A model generated the notes under the pieces. That model saw only the letters and a program-made list of their open reading frames with translations. It was not told the DNA's origin and did no database searches. Below, piece after piece: positions 26,142-34,666 of a DNA stretch of 64,000 bases. Every line of letters begins with the position of its first letter. Within the stretch, counting starts at the first letter, position 1. This stretch comes from Marivita sp003149565 (GTDB lineage: Bacteria; Pseudomonadota; Alphaproteobacteria; Rhodobacterales; Rhodobacteraceae). A program made the translations under genes and the position numbers. The stretch lies in the NCBI RefSeq assembly GCF_965216415.1, contig NZ_CBDCFU010000002.1. The stretch is one strand, 5' to 3'.

Positions 26142-27287
26142 TCAGGCGCGCAGAGCGATGAGCCCTCCTGCCTCGCGTGTGATACGGCCTGTCAGTTCAA
26201 GATCGGTCAGCGCTGGCGAGACAATTTTCGAACTTGATCCCAGATCGCGGATTAGCTGGTCTTCGCCCAAGGGGGATGGCCCAAGCCGATCGAGGATTTG
26301 TTGGTGGAGGCGCGCAGTGTCGGCCAATGACCGTTTGGGATCCGCACCTTGCTTTTGACCGCTCCGCGGCAGTTCGGGGGCCCTATCAACCAGCGGGGAC
26401 AAAGCCTCGATCACGTCCTCAACATTTCGGACGAGGCGTGCGCCGTCGCGCAGCAGGATATTACAGCCACTGGCGCGGGCATCGAACGGGTGTCCGGGGA
26501 CGGCCATCACGTCGCGCCCCTGATCGAGGGCTGTTCGGGCTGTGATCAGCGAACCGGATTTCGCTGCGGCCTCTACAACAATCACAGCACGGGACAGGCC
26601 AGAGATAATGCGATTGCGTGCGGGAAAATGACGCGCCTGAGGCTGAAGCCCGATTGGCTGTTCACTGAGCCGTGCCCCACCTTGCGCCACGATGTCTTCC
26701 GCGAGCTTGCTGTTTTCGGATGGATAGAGCACGTCTACGCCTCCGCCGAGCACCGCAATTGTTCCGGTCCTGAGTGCTGCGATATGTGCCGCTGTGTCGA
26801 TCCCCCGCGCCATGCCCGACGTGATCACATAGCCTGCCTCGGCCAAGCCGGATACCAAGGCGCGAGCCATGCGACCGCCAAGGGATGAAGCATTGCGCGC
26901 ACCGACAAGCGCGATTTGCGGTTTGTTGAGGATATTGGTGTCCCCAAGAACCCAAAGCAAGGGTGGCGCATCTTCAAGGTCGAGCAACGCCTCTGGATAG
27001 GCATCACTGCCGCGCGCAATGAGCCGCGCGCCAGCGGCTTCTCCGGCGGCCAATTCAGCGCGCACCACCGCTTCCGGGCAGATTTGATAGGCATCAACTC
27101 CTGCAGCTTTGGCGATTTCTGGCAAATGTTCCAGCGCCAATGAGGCGCTGCCATACTCGCCCATCAGCCGATAAAACGTGCTGATCCCGACGCGGCGAGA
27201 GCGCAAGAGACGAAGCCAGTCAAACCTTTGGTCTTCCGTGGTGGGTGGGATTGGGGGGTGAGTGGAAGAATTGTGTTCCAAAGCCAT
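26142..27287 (-). CDS. dprA: DNA processing protein DprA
   Basis: Binds incoming single-stranded DNA and loads RecA during natural transformation. It has 381 residues. An N-terminal helical domain precedes the Rossmann core: ALVGARNASSLGGRMARALV, GYVITSGMARGIDTAAH and VLGGGVDVLYPSEN are diagnostic, and the C-terminal winged-helix-like domain (about 310-381) is present. Family motifs FPARNRIISGLS and PGHPFDARASG are also seen. It stands alone between the small lipoprotein and tldD, on the minus strand. Rhodobacteraceae often carry dprA even where competence is unproven. Confidence 0.94.
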   Translation of the reverse strand: MALEHNSSTHPPIPPTTEDQRFDWLRLLRSRRVGISTFYRLMGEYGSASLALEHLPEIAKAAGVDAYQICPEAVVRAELAAGEAAGARLIARGSDAYPEALLDLEDAPPLLWVLGDTNILNKPQIALVGARNASSLGGRMARALVSGLAEAGYVITSGMARGIDTAAHIAALRTGTIAVLGGGVDVLYPSENSKLAEDIVAQGGARLSEQPIGLQPQARHFPARNRIISGLSRAVIVVEAAAKSGSLITARTALDQGRDVMAVPGHPFDARASGCNILLRDGARLVRNVEDVIEALSPLVDRAPELPRSGQKQGADPKRSLADTARLHQQILDRLGPSPLGEDQLIRDLGSSSKIVSPALTDLELTGRITREAGGLIALRA

Positions 27288-27353
27288 CCTGCCTCCGTCC
27301 GCTTGCAGGATCAGGGATAGGCCGTCACTGGTTAATCAGTGGTGAATGCAATC

Positions 27354-27380
27354 AGGCCGCGCAGAAAAAATGCGCGGCCT
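27354..27380 (-). terminator. Stem-loop after tldD
   Basis: Perfect 10-bp stem AGGCCGCGCA/TGCGCGGCCT with a GAAAAAA loop, 36 bases beyond the tldD stop on the minus strand. There is no T-tract after the stem, so termination strength is uncertain. Confidence 0.55.
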
Positions 27381-27415
27381 GTCCCGTAGCTGTCTGTTTT
27401 CACGCTGTTCTTTTT

Positions 27416-28837
27416 TTACGCCTGAGCGCCGCCAACAGTCAGACCGCCGATCATGACGGTGGGCTGGCCCACCCCGACAGGCACCCATTGGCCCTGTTTG
27501 CCGCAATTTCCCATACCCGGATCGAGTGCCATGTCGTTGCCCAACGCCCGAATCTGCTGGAGCGCGGTGGCCCCGTCGCCGATCAGCGTGGCTCCTTTGA
27601 CCGGAGCGCCCACCTTGCCGTCTTTTACGCGGTAAGCCTCGGTGCAGGAGAACACAAACTTGCCGTTTGTGATGTCAACCTGCCCGCCGCCAAAGCCGAC
27701 AGCCCAGATGCCATCCTTGAGATCGGCCACGATATCGCCGGGATTGGCATTGCCGCCCAGCATATAGGTATTGGTCATGCGTGGCATTGGGATGTGCGCA
27801 TAGCTTTCGCGCCGCCCATTGCCGGTCGGGGCCACGCCCATGAGTCGCGCGTTCTGGCGGTCCTGCATGTAACCAACCAGTTTCCCGTCTTCTATCAGCA
27901 CGTTCTTGCCCGACGGTGTGCCTTCGTCATCCACGGTGATCGAGCCCCGCCGGTCGGGGATGGTGCCATCGTCGAGAACCGTCACGCCCTTGGCCGCGAC
28001 CTGCTGACCCATAAGTCCGGCGAAGGCCGAACTGCCTTTTCGATTAAAATCGCCCTCGAGGCCGTGACCCACCGCCTCGTGGAGCAGGATACCCGGCCAG
28101 CCCGGGCCTAGCACGATGTCCATCACGCCTGCAGGTGCCGGCACCGCATCAAGATTGACGAGTGCAATGCGCAACGCCTCGCGCGCTTTGTCCTGCCAAT
28201 CCGCCGGGTCCAGCAAGCCGTCCAGCAACACCCGCCCGCCGCCGCCTGCCGTCCCCGATTCTCGGCGGCCGTTCTCTTCGACGATGACGCTGACATTCAC
28301 GCGAGTCATTGGTCGTGTGTCGGACACCAACGTGCCTTCGGGGCGCAGGATGGCAACCTCTTGCAACGATGCCGCAATCGTCGCGCTGACCTGAACCACG
28401 CGTGGGTCCAGATCGCGGGCGTAGGCGTCGATTTCCCGCAAAGTCTCAACCTTCACCGGGAAGCTGTGCCCGGCGATGGGGTCGGCGTCGGTGTAAAGCT
28501 TGGTATTCGTGCTCGCAGGTCTGTCGGCCAGAGTGCCTCCCCCCTCACCCACAGCCAGCCGCGCGGTTTCCACCGCCCGTTTGACCGCCGATTCGGAGAT
28601 ATCTGTGGAATGCGCATAACCGGCCACCTCACCGCGTACAGCGCGCAGGCCGAATCCCTCGGATGCATCATAACTGGCGGTTTTCACGCGGCCGTCGTCA
28701 AAGACCAGCACTTCGGACCGACGACGTTCAAGGAATAGCTCCCCATCGTCTGCCCCCGCCACAGCCTCTTTCAACAGCGCCAAGGCGCGGTCCTGATCAA
28801 GATGTGTGTCGAATGGTTGGAAAGACGTGTCGGTCAT
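27416..28837 (-). CDS. tldD: Metalloprotease TldD
   Basis: A 473-residue zinc-dependent peptidase that works with TldE/PmbA on unfolded peptides, for example in peptide maturation. The zinc motif HEAVGHGLEGD (HExxxH, residues 253-258) is present, preceded by LGPGWPGILL, and the C-terminal half has the family Gly-rich pattern with GNCGKQGQWVPVGVGQPT. The partner tldE/pmbA is not in the window. It diverges from ctaC across a 188-base region containing an FNR-type box that begins 20 bases upstream of its start. Confidence 0.95.
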   Translation of the reverse strand: MTDTSFQPFDTHLDQDRALALLKEAVAGADDGELFLERRRSEVLVFDDGRVKTASYDASEGFGLRAVRGEVAGYAHSTDISESAVKRAVETARLAVGEGGGTLADRPASTNTKLYTDADPIAGHSFPVKVETLREIDAYARDLDPRVVQVSATIAASLQEVAILRPEGTLVSDTRPMTRVNVSVIVEENGRRESGTAGGGGRVLLDGLLDPADWQDKAREALRIALVNLDAVPAPAGVMDIVLGPGWPGILLHEAVGHGLEGDFNRKGSSAFAGLMGQQVAAKGVTVLDDGTIPDRRGSITVDDEGTPSGKNVLIEDGKLVGYMQDRQNARLMGVAPTGNGRRESYAHIPMPRMTNTYMLGGNANPGDIVADLKDGIWAVGFGGGQVDITNGKFVFSCTEAYRVKDGKVGAPVKGATLIGDGATALQQIRALGNDMALDPGMGNCGKQGQWVPVGVGQPTVMIGGLTVGGAQA

Positions 28838-28857
28838 GAAACCCCCAGAGGTGTGAT

Positions 28858-28871
28858 TTGATCCAGATCAA
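28858..28871. promoter_or_regulatory. FNR/FnrL-type box TTGATCCAGATCAA
   Basis: A perfect match to the FNR consensus TTGAT-N4-ATCAA. It lies in the tldD-ctaC divergent region, 20 bases from the tldD start and about 155 bases from the ctaC start, so it could act on either or both. FnrL-type regulators control respiratory genes by oxygen in Rhodobacteraceae, which fits control of the aa3 oxidase operon. Confidence 0.7.
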
Positions 28872-29025
28872 AGAAAGCGCGTTTTTGCCGCAAGCAAGCT
28901 TCTTTAACTGATGCACAGAATATGGTTTTAACCGCTCCCAAGACAACGGGAGGATTGTGTCGGCATCCGCCAGATACTGCCTGCCTTTGCATTTTGACAG
29001 AACACGCAACCGATCAGGGTAAGAC

Positions 29026-29904
29026 ATGCAACTCAAATCTTTGCTCTTGGGTCTGGCCACCACCTTCGCCGCCGCACCGGCGTTTGCCCAGCAGACGCTT
29101 GAAACAATCGGCGTTCCGGTGGACCGGGGCACAGGCTTTCAACCCGCGGCAACCGAACTGGCACGCGACCTTCAGTGGCTTGACGGGATGATCCTCATCA
29201 TCATCACCGCCATCGTGCTTTTTGTGACGGCGCTGCTGGCCTACTGCATCGTGCGCTACAACAAGCGTGCGAACCCGAACCCCTCCAGCTTTACCCACAA
29301 CACACCGCTCGAGATTGCGTGGACTGTTGGCCCGATCCTGATTCTCGTTTTCATCGGCGCGTTCTCGTTGCCGGTATTGTTCAAGCAGCAGGAAATCCCC
29401 GAAGGCGACCTGACCATCAAGGTCACCGGGTATCAGTGGTACTGGGGATATGAATACGTCGGCGAAGACCTCGCCTATGACGGCTACATGATCGGTTCGC
29501 CCTTCACCGGTGGCGACAACCGCCTGACGCCGGAGGTCGAAGCTCAACTGACCGAAGCCGGCTACCAGAAGGAAGACTTCCTGCTGGCAACCGATACGGC
29601 CGTGGTCGTGCCGGTGGGCAAGACCGTCGTGATGCAGGTGACCGGCGCCGACGTGATTCACTCGTGGACGATCCCGGCCTTCGGTGTGAAGCAGGATGCG
29701 GTTCCCGGTCGTCTGGCGGAACTGTGGTTCACCGCCGAGAAGGAAGGCGTGTATTTTGGGCAGTGTTCCGAGCTTTGCGGCCTGGCGCACGCCTACATGC
29801 CGATCACCGTCAAAGTGGTGAGCGAAGAGGCCTATGACGCATGGCTCGAAGCGTCGAAGAACGAAGGCGGCTATGTCGATGTCCGCACGGTTCTGACCAA
29901 CTAA
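29026..29904 (+). CDS. ctaC: Cytochrome c oxidase subunit II
   Basis: Carries the CuA centre that accepts electrons from cytochrome c. It has 292 residues: a cleavable signal peptide ending near AFAQ, two membrane helices (about 48-70 and 95-115) and a periplasmic cupredoxin domain. The CuA ligands are in GQCSELCGLAHAYM, with the upstream ligand-bearing VIHSWTIPAF. The aromatic path YQWYWGYEY is present. First gene of the oxidase operon ctaC-ctaB-small protein-ctaG-ctaE; subunit I (ctaD) is not here, as is usual in this family of bacteria. Confidence 0.97.
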   Translation: MQLKSLLLGLATTFAAAPAFAQQTLETIGVPVDRGTGFQPAATELARDLQWLDGMILIIITAIVLFVTALLAYCIVRYNKRANPNPSSFTHNTPLEIAWTVGPILILVFIGAFSLPVLFKQQEIPEGDLTIKVTGYQWYWGYEYVGEDLAYDGYMIGSPFTGGDNRLTPEVEAQLTEAGYQKEDFLLATDTAVVVPVGKTVVMQVTGADVIHSWTIPAFGVKQDAVPGRLAELWFTAEKEGVYFGQCSELCGLAHAYMPITVKVVSEEAYDAWLEASKNEGGYVDVRTVLTN

Positions 29905-29979
29905 GACCAATCGGCGCACGCGTCCATCGCGTGCGCCCCCCTGACCGGCCCCCACTGACCCAACGCAGTTGAGACACAC

Positions 29980-30921
29980 GTGACCGATACAAGCATCAAC
30001 ACGACATCGCATGGTGCCCAGAACGAGGCGCAGTTCAGCGATTATTTCGCGCTTCTCAAGCCGCGTGTCATGACACTTGTCGTGTTCACCGCCTTTGTCG
30101 GGTTGCTGGCAGCACCAAACGCCGTGCACCCGTTCATCGGCTTCTGCGCAATCCTGTTCATCGCCATCGGTGGCGGAGCGTCTGGCGCGCTGAACATGTG
30201 GTGGGATGCCGATATCGACGCCGTGATGAAGCGCACCCAGCGCCGCCCGATCCCTGCGGGCAAGGTCACTGGCGACGAGGCGTTTGCCATTGGCGTCGCG
30301 CTGTCCGTATTTTCGGTTGTATTCCTGGGCCTTGCGACCAATTGGGTCGCCGCTGGCCTCTTGGCCTTCACCATTTTCTTCTACGTCGTGATCTACACGA
30401 TGTGGCTCAAGCGCTGGACGCCGCAGAACATCGTTATCGGTGGCGCGGCAGGTGCTTTCCCTCCGATGATCGGCTGGGCGGCTGCCACCGGCGGTGTGAG
30501 CGTTGAGTCGATTCTGATGTTCTGCCTGACCTTCATGTGGACGCCGCCGCATTTCTGGGCACTGGCGCTCTTTATGCGCAAAGACTACGACAATGCCGAC
30601 GTACCGATGCTGACTGTGACCCACGGTCGCCGCGCGACACGGGTTCACATCCTTGTCTACACTGTGCTGCTGGCGATCCTTGCGGTGGCCGCTGGCTTCA
30701 CCTCAATCGGTGGCCCGGTCTACATCGCGACGTCCGTTGTGTTGAACGCGATGTTCCTTCGTGGCGCGATCCGGATTTGGCGCCGGGACGAGGAGATGTC
30801 CGAAGAAGACAACTTCCTCGCCGAGCGCAAGTTTTTCAAACTGTCCCTGCTTTATCTTTTCGCGCATTTCGGCGCGATCCTGATCGAGGCCGGACTGGAC
30901 AAGATCGGAGTTTGGGCATGA
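29980..30921 (+). CDS. ctaB: Protoheme IX farnesyltransferase (heme O synthase)
   Basis: Integral membrane UbiA-family prenyltransferase making heme O, the precursor of the heme A of aa3 oxidase. It has 313 residues from GTG 29980, with about nine membrane helices. The first Asp-rich motif is NMWWDADIDAVMKRT and the second DYDNADVPM; RPIPAGKV after the first is diagnostic of CtaB. The stop overlaps the next ATG by four bases. Confidence 0.96.
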   Translation: MTDTSINTTSHGAQNEAQFSDYFALLKPRVMTLVVFTAFVGLLAAPNAVHPFIGFCAILFIAIGGGASGALNMWWDADIDAVMKRTQRRPIPAGKVTGDEAFAIGVALSVFSVVFLGLATNWVAAGLLAFTIFFYVVIYTMWLKRWTPQNIVIGGAAGAFPPMIGWAAATGGVSVESILMFCLTFMWTPPHFWALALFMRKDYDNADVPMLTVTHGRRATRVHILVYTVLLAILAVAAGFTSIGGPVYIATSVVLNAMFLRGAIRIWRRDEEMSEEDNFLAERKFFKLSLLYLFAHFGAILIEAGLDKIGVWA

Positions 30922-31082
30922 GCCTGTCCAAACAACACGAACTGCACGAGCGCCGCTATGGCCGCAATGTCGGCGTTGGCCTCGTTCTCGTTGGCCTGAT
31001 CGCCATTGTCTTTGGCCTGACGGTCGTAAAAGTCACACGCGGAGACTATGAAACTCCGGCAACCACTACGGTGACCGAATGA
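30918..31082 (+). CDS. Small membrane protein of the oxidase operon (CoxF-like)
   Basis: A 54-residue protein with a charged N-terminus (KQHELHERRYGRN), one membrane helix (about residues 18-38) and a short C-terminal tail. It overlaps ctaB and ctaG by four bases at each end (ATGA), so it is translated as part of the operon. Small single-helix proteins at this position occur in many alphaproteobacterial aa3 operons and are often annotated CoxF; an assembly or structural role is likely but unproven. Confidence 0.8.
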   Translation: MSLSKQHELHERRYGRNVGVGLVLVGLIAIVFGLTVVKVTRGDYETPATTTVTE

Positions 31083-31666
31083 AACCGCTGGATCCGAAAA
31101 AGAAGACAGCCCTTCAGGGCGTGGCCGTTGTTGTGGTGATGGGAGCGTTGGCCTGGGCCTCGGTTCCTCTCTATGACTGGTTCTGCCGAGTGACCGGTTT
31201 TGGCGGCACCACAAATGTCGCCGATGCCAACAGCGTTGAGGTTGTAGATCGCACCATTAAAGTGAGGTTCGATGCCTCGCTCGAACGCGGCATGCCTTGG
31301 GAATTCAAGCCAATGCAGCTCGAGGTGGAGCTCCGTCTTGGCGAAGAGGGTCTGGCCTTCTACGAGGCTTACAACCCCACCGACCGCCCGATTGCCGGCA
31401 CAGCTAGCTACAATGTCGCGCCTTATGGCGCTGGCCTTTATTTCTCGAAGATCGCCTGTTTCTGCTTTGAAGAGCAGATCTTGATGCCCGGTGAGCGCGT
31501 GGAGATGCCCGTGAGCTTCTTCGTCGATCCCGATATCATGAACGACACTGACGCGAAATTCGCGAAACACATCACCCTGTCCTACACGTTCCACGAGATC
31601 GATCTGCCCGAAGAAACGCAGGCGATGCTCGACGCGGAACAGTCGGACAGCGGTTCTCTGAACTAA
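31079..31666 (+). CDS. ctaG: Cytochrome c oxidase assembly protein CtaG/Cox11
   Basis: Delivers copper to CuB of subunit I. It has 195 residues with one N-terminal membrane anchor (about 12-33) followed by the periplasmic domain. The DWFCRVTGFGGTT segment and the copper-binding KIACFCFEEQ (CFCF motif) are canonical for Cox11, as is the C-terminal HITLSYTFHEI. Translationally coupled to the upstream small gene. Confidence 0.96.
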   Translation: MKPLDPKKKTALQGVAVVVVMGALAWASVPLYDWFCRVTGFGGTTNVADANSVEVVDRTIKVRFDASLERGMPWEFKPMQLEVELRLGEEGLAFYEAYNPTDRPIAGTASYNVAPYGAGLYFSKIACFCFEEQILMPGERVEMPVSFFVDPDIMNDTDAKFAKHITLSYTFHEIDLPEETQAMLDAEQSDSGSLN

Positions 31667-31690
31667 CGCCTATAGCCACGAGGGACCAAA

Positions 31691-32491
31691 ATGGCGCACG
31701 CAAAAGATCATGACTACCACATCCTGAACCCCTCCGTCTGGCCGTTCTTCGGCGCGGTTGCGGGCTTCGTGATGCTCTTCGGGGCCGTGCTTTGGATGCA
31801 CGACAGCGGCCCCTGGATGTTCCTTATCGGTTTTGTCGGCGTGCTTTATGTCATGTTCGGCTGGTGGGCCGATGTGGTTGCCGAAAGCCAAGTGGGCGAT
31901 CACACGCCTGTCGTGCGCATCGGTTTGAAATACGGCTTCATCCTGTTCATCATGTCCGAAGTCATGTTCTTCGCCGCATGGTTCTGGAGCTTCTTCAAGC
32001 ACGCGCTCTATCCGATGGGACCGGACAGCCCGGCCATCGACGGTGTCTGGCCGCCGGTGGGCATCGAAACCTTCGACCCGTGGCACCTGCCGCTGATCAA
32101 CACGCTTATCCTTCTCTGCTCCGGGGCTGCGGCAACATGGGCGCACCACGCGCTCGTGCACGAGGACAACCGGGAAGACATGAAGTGGGGTCTGATCATA
32201 GCCATCGCACTGGGCGCGATCTTCACCGTGCTTCAGGTGTATGAATACACCCATGCAGGCTTTGGCTTTGCCGGCAACATCTACGGCGCCAACTTCTTCA
32301 TGGCGACCGGCTTTCACGGTGCACACGTGGTGATCGGAACCATCTTCCTGTTTGTGTGTCTGCTGCGCCTGATGCGCGGTCACTTCACACAGGAAAAGCA
32401 TATCGGCTTTGAGGCCGCGGCTTGGTACTGGCACTTCGTTGACGTGGTGTGGCTGTTCCTGTTTGCCGCCGTCTACGTCTGGGGTCAGTAA
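31691..32491 (+). CDS. ctaE: Cytochrome c oxidase subunit III
   Basis: Membrane subunit of aa3 oxidase that stabilises the proton-uptake pathway. It has 266 residues and seven predicted helices. Typical segments are KYGFILFIMSEVMFFAAWFW, WAHHALVHEDNR, GFHGAHVVIGTIFL and the C-terminal WYWHFVDVVWLFLF. Last gene of the operon; a strong stem-loop follows. Confidence 0.97.
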   Translation: MAHAKDHDYHILNPSVWPFFGAVAGFVMLFGAVLWMHDSGPWMFLIGFVGVLYVMFGWWADVVAESQVGDHTPVVRIGLKYGFILFIMSEVMFFAAWFWSFFKHALYPMGPDSPAIDGVWPPVGIETFDPWHLPLINTLILLCSGAAATWAHHALVHEDNREDMKWGLIIAIALGAIFTVLQVYEYTHAGFGFAGNIYGANFFMATGFHGAHVVIGTIFLFVCLLRLMRGHFTQEKHIGFEAAAWYWHFVDVVWLFLFAAVYVWGQ

Positions 32492-32546
32492 CCTGCCCCG
32501 AGACTGGCGTTCCGGCTTGAACCGGCACGACCAACAAGGATAAAGC

Positions 32547-32575
32547 AAGGCGCGCCGGATCGGCGCGCCTTTGTC
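32547..32575 (+). terminator. Terminator after ctaE
   Basis: An 11-bp perfect stem AAGGCGCGCCG/CGGCGCGCCTT with a three-base loop (GAT), followed by TGTC rather than a long T run. It separates the oxidase operon from SURF1. Confidence 0.7.
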
Positions 32576-32593
32576 ACTCTCAGGAGCCTCCTC

Positions 32594-33271
32594 TTGTCCC
32601 GCATCACTCTGCCTCTTGTCACCGGTCTGATCGGCACCGCGATCCTGCTGTGGCTCGGCACATGGCAGATGCAGAGGCTTGAGTGGAAGCGCGGAATCCT
32701 GACTGAAATCGAAAGCCGGATCGGCGGCAATCCCGCGCCCCTGCCAGTCACTGGCGACCCGGACCGCGACAGATATCAACCCGTACGGTTGAACGGTACG
32801 ATTGAACCCAACGAACTGTACGTTCTGGTGTCGCGCAAGCGCGTCGGTGCCGGATACCTTGTGATATCTCCCTTCGTGACAGAAGACGGGCGACGCATTC
32901 TCGTCGACCGTGGGTTCATCCCCGTCGAAGAACGCGACATCACACGCGACGGTGGCGAAAAAGACATAATAGGCAATCTGCACTGGCCGGATGACCGCAC
33001 GTCCTCGACCCCTGAGAACGACGTTGACGGAAACATATGGTTCGCCCGTGACATCGAAGCAATGTCCGGCGTGCTCAACACGGAGCCGCTGCTGGTGATT
33101 GCCCGCAACATATCACCTTCTGATCCGGGTGTGACGCCCCTGCCAGTGGACACCAGCGGCATTCCGAACGATCACCTGCAATACGCAATCACCTGGTATT
33201 CGCTGGCCGTTGTGTGGCTGATCGGAACCATCGCGCTGGTATGGCGCTTGAGACAGACGAGGGAAGGCTGA
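32594..33271 (+). CDS. SURF1 family protein
   Basis: Assembly factor for heme insertion into cytochrome oxidase subunit I. It has 225 residues from a TTG codon with AGGAG seven bases upstream. There is one N-terminal (about 8-24) and one C-terminal (about 198-216) membrane helix flanking a periplasmic domain, the SURF1 topology. Motifs: LGTWQMQRLEWKRGIL near the start, ILVDRGFIPV in the centre, and LQYAITWYSLA before the last helix. It is next to the ctaCBGE operon but behind a terminator, so may have its own promoter. Confidence 0.92.
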   Translation: MSRITLPLVTGLIGTAILLWLGTWQMQRLEWKRGILTEIESRIGGNPAPLPVTGDPDRDRYQPVRLNGTIEPNELYVLVSRKRVGAGYLVISPFVTEDGRRILVDRGFIPVEERDITRDGGEKDIIGNLHWPDDRTSSTPENDVDGNIWFARDIEAMSGVLNTEPLLVIARNISPSDPGVTPLPVDTSGIPNDHLQYAITWYSLAVVWLIGTIALVWRLRQTREG

Positions 33272-33277
33272 AGCCTG

Positions 33278-34666
33278 ATGCAGTATATATCGACACGCGG
33301 CAAAGCTCCGGCGCTTGGATTTGAAGACACGATGCTGTCTGGCCTCGCCCGTGATGGCGGACTTTATGTGCCTGAAACGATCCCGACGCTGAGCGCCGAG
33401 GACATCCGCGCGATGCACGGGCTGTCCTATGAAGAGATCGCCTTCCGCGTGATGCGGCCCTTTGTCGGCGACGCGTTCACCGACGAGGTTTTTGCCGATC
33501 TGATCGCCAAGGCCTATGCCAGTTTCGGCCACGATGCCCGCGCGCCACTCGTGCAGCTCGGATCGGGGCATTTCCTGCTCGAACTGTTCCACGGGCCCAC
33601 GCTCGCCTTCAAGGACTTCGCGATGCAGCTTATCGGGCAGATGTTCGAAGAGGCGCTGACCCGTCGGGGCGACCGCGTGACCATCGTCGGCGCGACCTCG
33701 GGCGACACCGGCTCTGCCGCGATTGAGGCGTTCCGGGGGCTGGATGCGGTCGATGTGTTCATTCTTTACCCGCATGGCCGGGTGTCCGAGGTGCAGCGCC
33801 GCCAGATGACCACACCGGTGGAATCGAATGTCCACGCCCTGGCGCTGGACGGCACGTTTGACGACTGTCAGGCGCGGCTGAAGGACATGTTCAACCATTT
33901 CGACTTCCGCGACGACGTCAAACTTGCAGGCGTGAACTCGATCAACTGGGGTCGTGTGCTGGCACAGGTGGTCTATTACTTCTCGTCCGCTGTCAGCTTG
34001 GGCGCACCGGACCGCAATGTCAGCTTTACCGTGCCCACTGGCAACTACGGCGATATCTTCGCTGGCTATATTGCCAAGCGCATGGGCCTGCCGATTGACC
34101 GGCTGGTCGTGGCCACCAACCAGAACGACATCCTGCATCGCTGCCTGACCACAGGAGGTTATGTGACCGACAGCGTCACTCCGTCGATCAGCCCGTCGAT
34201 GGACATTCAGGTGTCCTCGAACTTCGAACGAGCGCTCTTTGACGCCTACAACCGCGATGGCAATGCCGTGGCGCAACTGATGGACGAACTCAAAGCCGGT
34301 GGTTTCCATGTCAGCCAAGGCGCTATGCAGGTGCTGCGCGACCATTACGACAGCGGGCGCGTGTCTGAGGACGAAACACTCACGATGATCGCCCACGCCC
34401 ATGCCCATATGGGCGAACTGCTCTGCCCGCATTCGGCTATCGGCGTTCAGGTGGCCGAAGCCCAGCGCGATCCGAATGTGCCGATGATCACGCTTGCCAC
34501 CGCACATCCGGCGAAATTCCCCGACGCTGTGGAAAAAGCCAGCGGGATCCGCCCGCCCCTGCCCGAGCGAATGGCCGACCTCTTCGACCGCGAGGAACGC
34601 GTGACACGCGTGCCCAACGACCTCGACCAACTTGAAACCCTCATCAAAGATCGGATCGCCTCTTGA
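33278..34666 (+). CDS. thrC: Threonine synthase
   Basis: PLP enzyme converting O-phosphohomoserine to threonine. It has 462 residues, the length of the long E. coli/yeast-type enzyme. The N-terminus MQYISTRGKAP is typical; the PLP Lys112 is in GPTLAFKDFAMQLIGQ and SGDTGSAAIEAF and PTGNYGDIFAGY bind the phosphate of PLP. It overlaps the next gene's TTG by four bases (TTGA). lysC at 11056 feeds the same pathway but is not linked. Confidence 0.96.
   Translation: MQYISTRGKAPALGFEDTMLSGLARDGGLYVPETIPTLSAEDIRAMHGLSYEEIAFRVMRPFVGDAFTDEVFADLIAKAYASFGHDARAPLVQLGSGHFLLELFHGPTLAFKDFAMQLIGQMFEEALTRRGDRVTIVGATSGDTGSAAIEAFRGLDAVDVFILYPHGRVSEVQRRQMTTPVESNVHALALDGTFDDCQARLKDMFNHFDFRDDVKLAGVNSINWGRVLAQVVYYFSSAVSLGAPDRNVSFTVPTGNYGDIFAGYIAKRMGLPIDRLVVATNQNDILHRCLTTGGYVTDSVTPSISPSMDIQVSSNFERALFDAYNRDGNAVAQLMDELKAGGFHVSQGAMQVLRDHYDSGRVSEDETLTMIAHAHAHMGELLCPHSAIGVQVAEAQRDPNVPMITLATAHPAKFPDAVEKASGIRPPLPERMADLFDREERVTRVPNDLDQLETLIKDRIAS

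Noticed and set aside
29014..30648. A 544-codon open frame opposite ctaC and ctaB
   Set aside because: Covers the reverse strand of two certain oxidase genes; His/Arg-rich, low-complexity composition typical of shadow frames.
31670..32983. A 437-codon open frame opposite ctaE and SURF1
   Set aside because: Antisense shadow; crosses the terminator and intergenic gap with no start signal.
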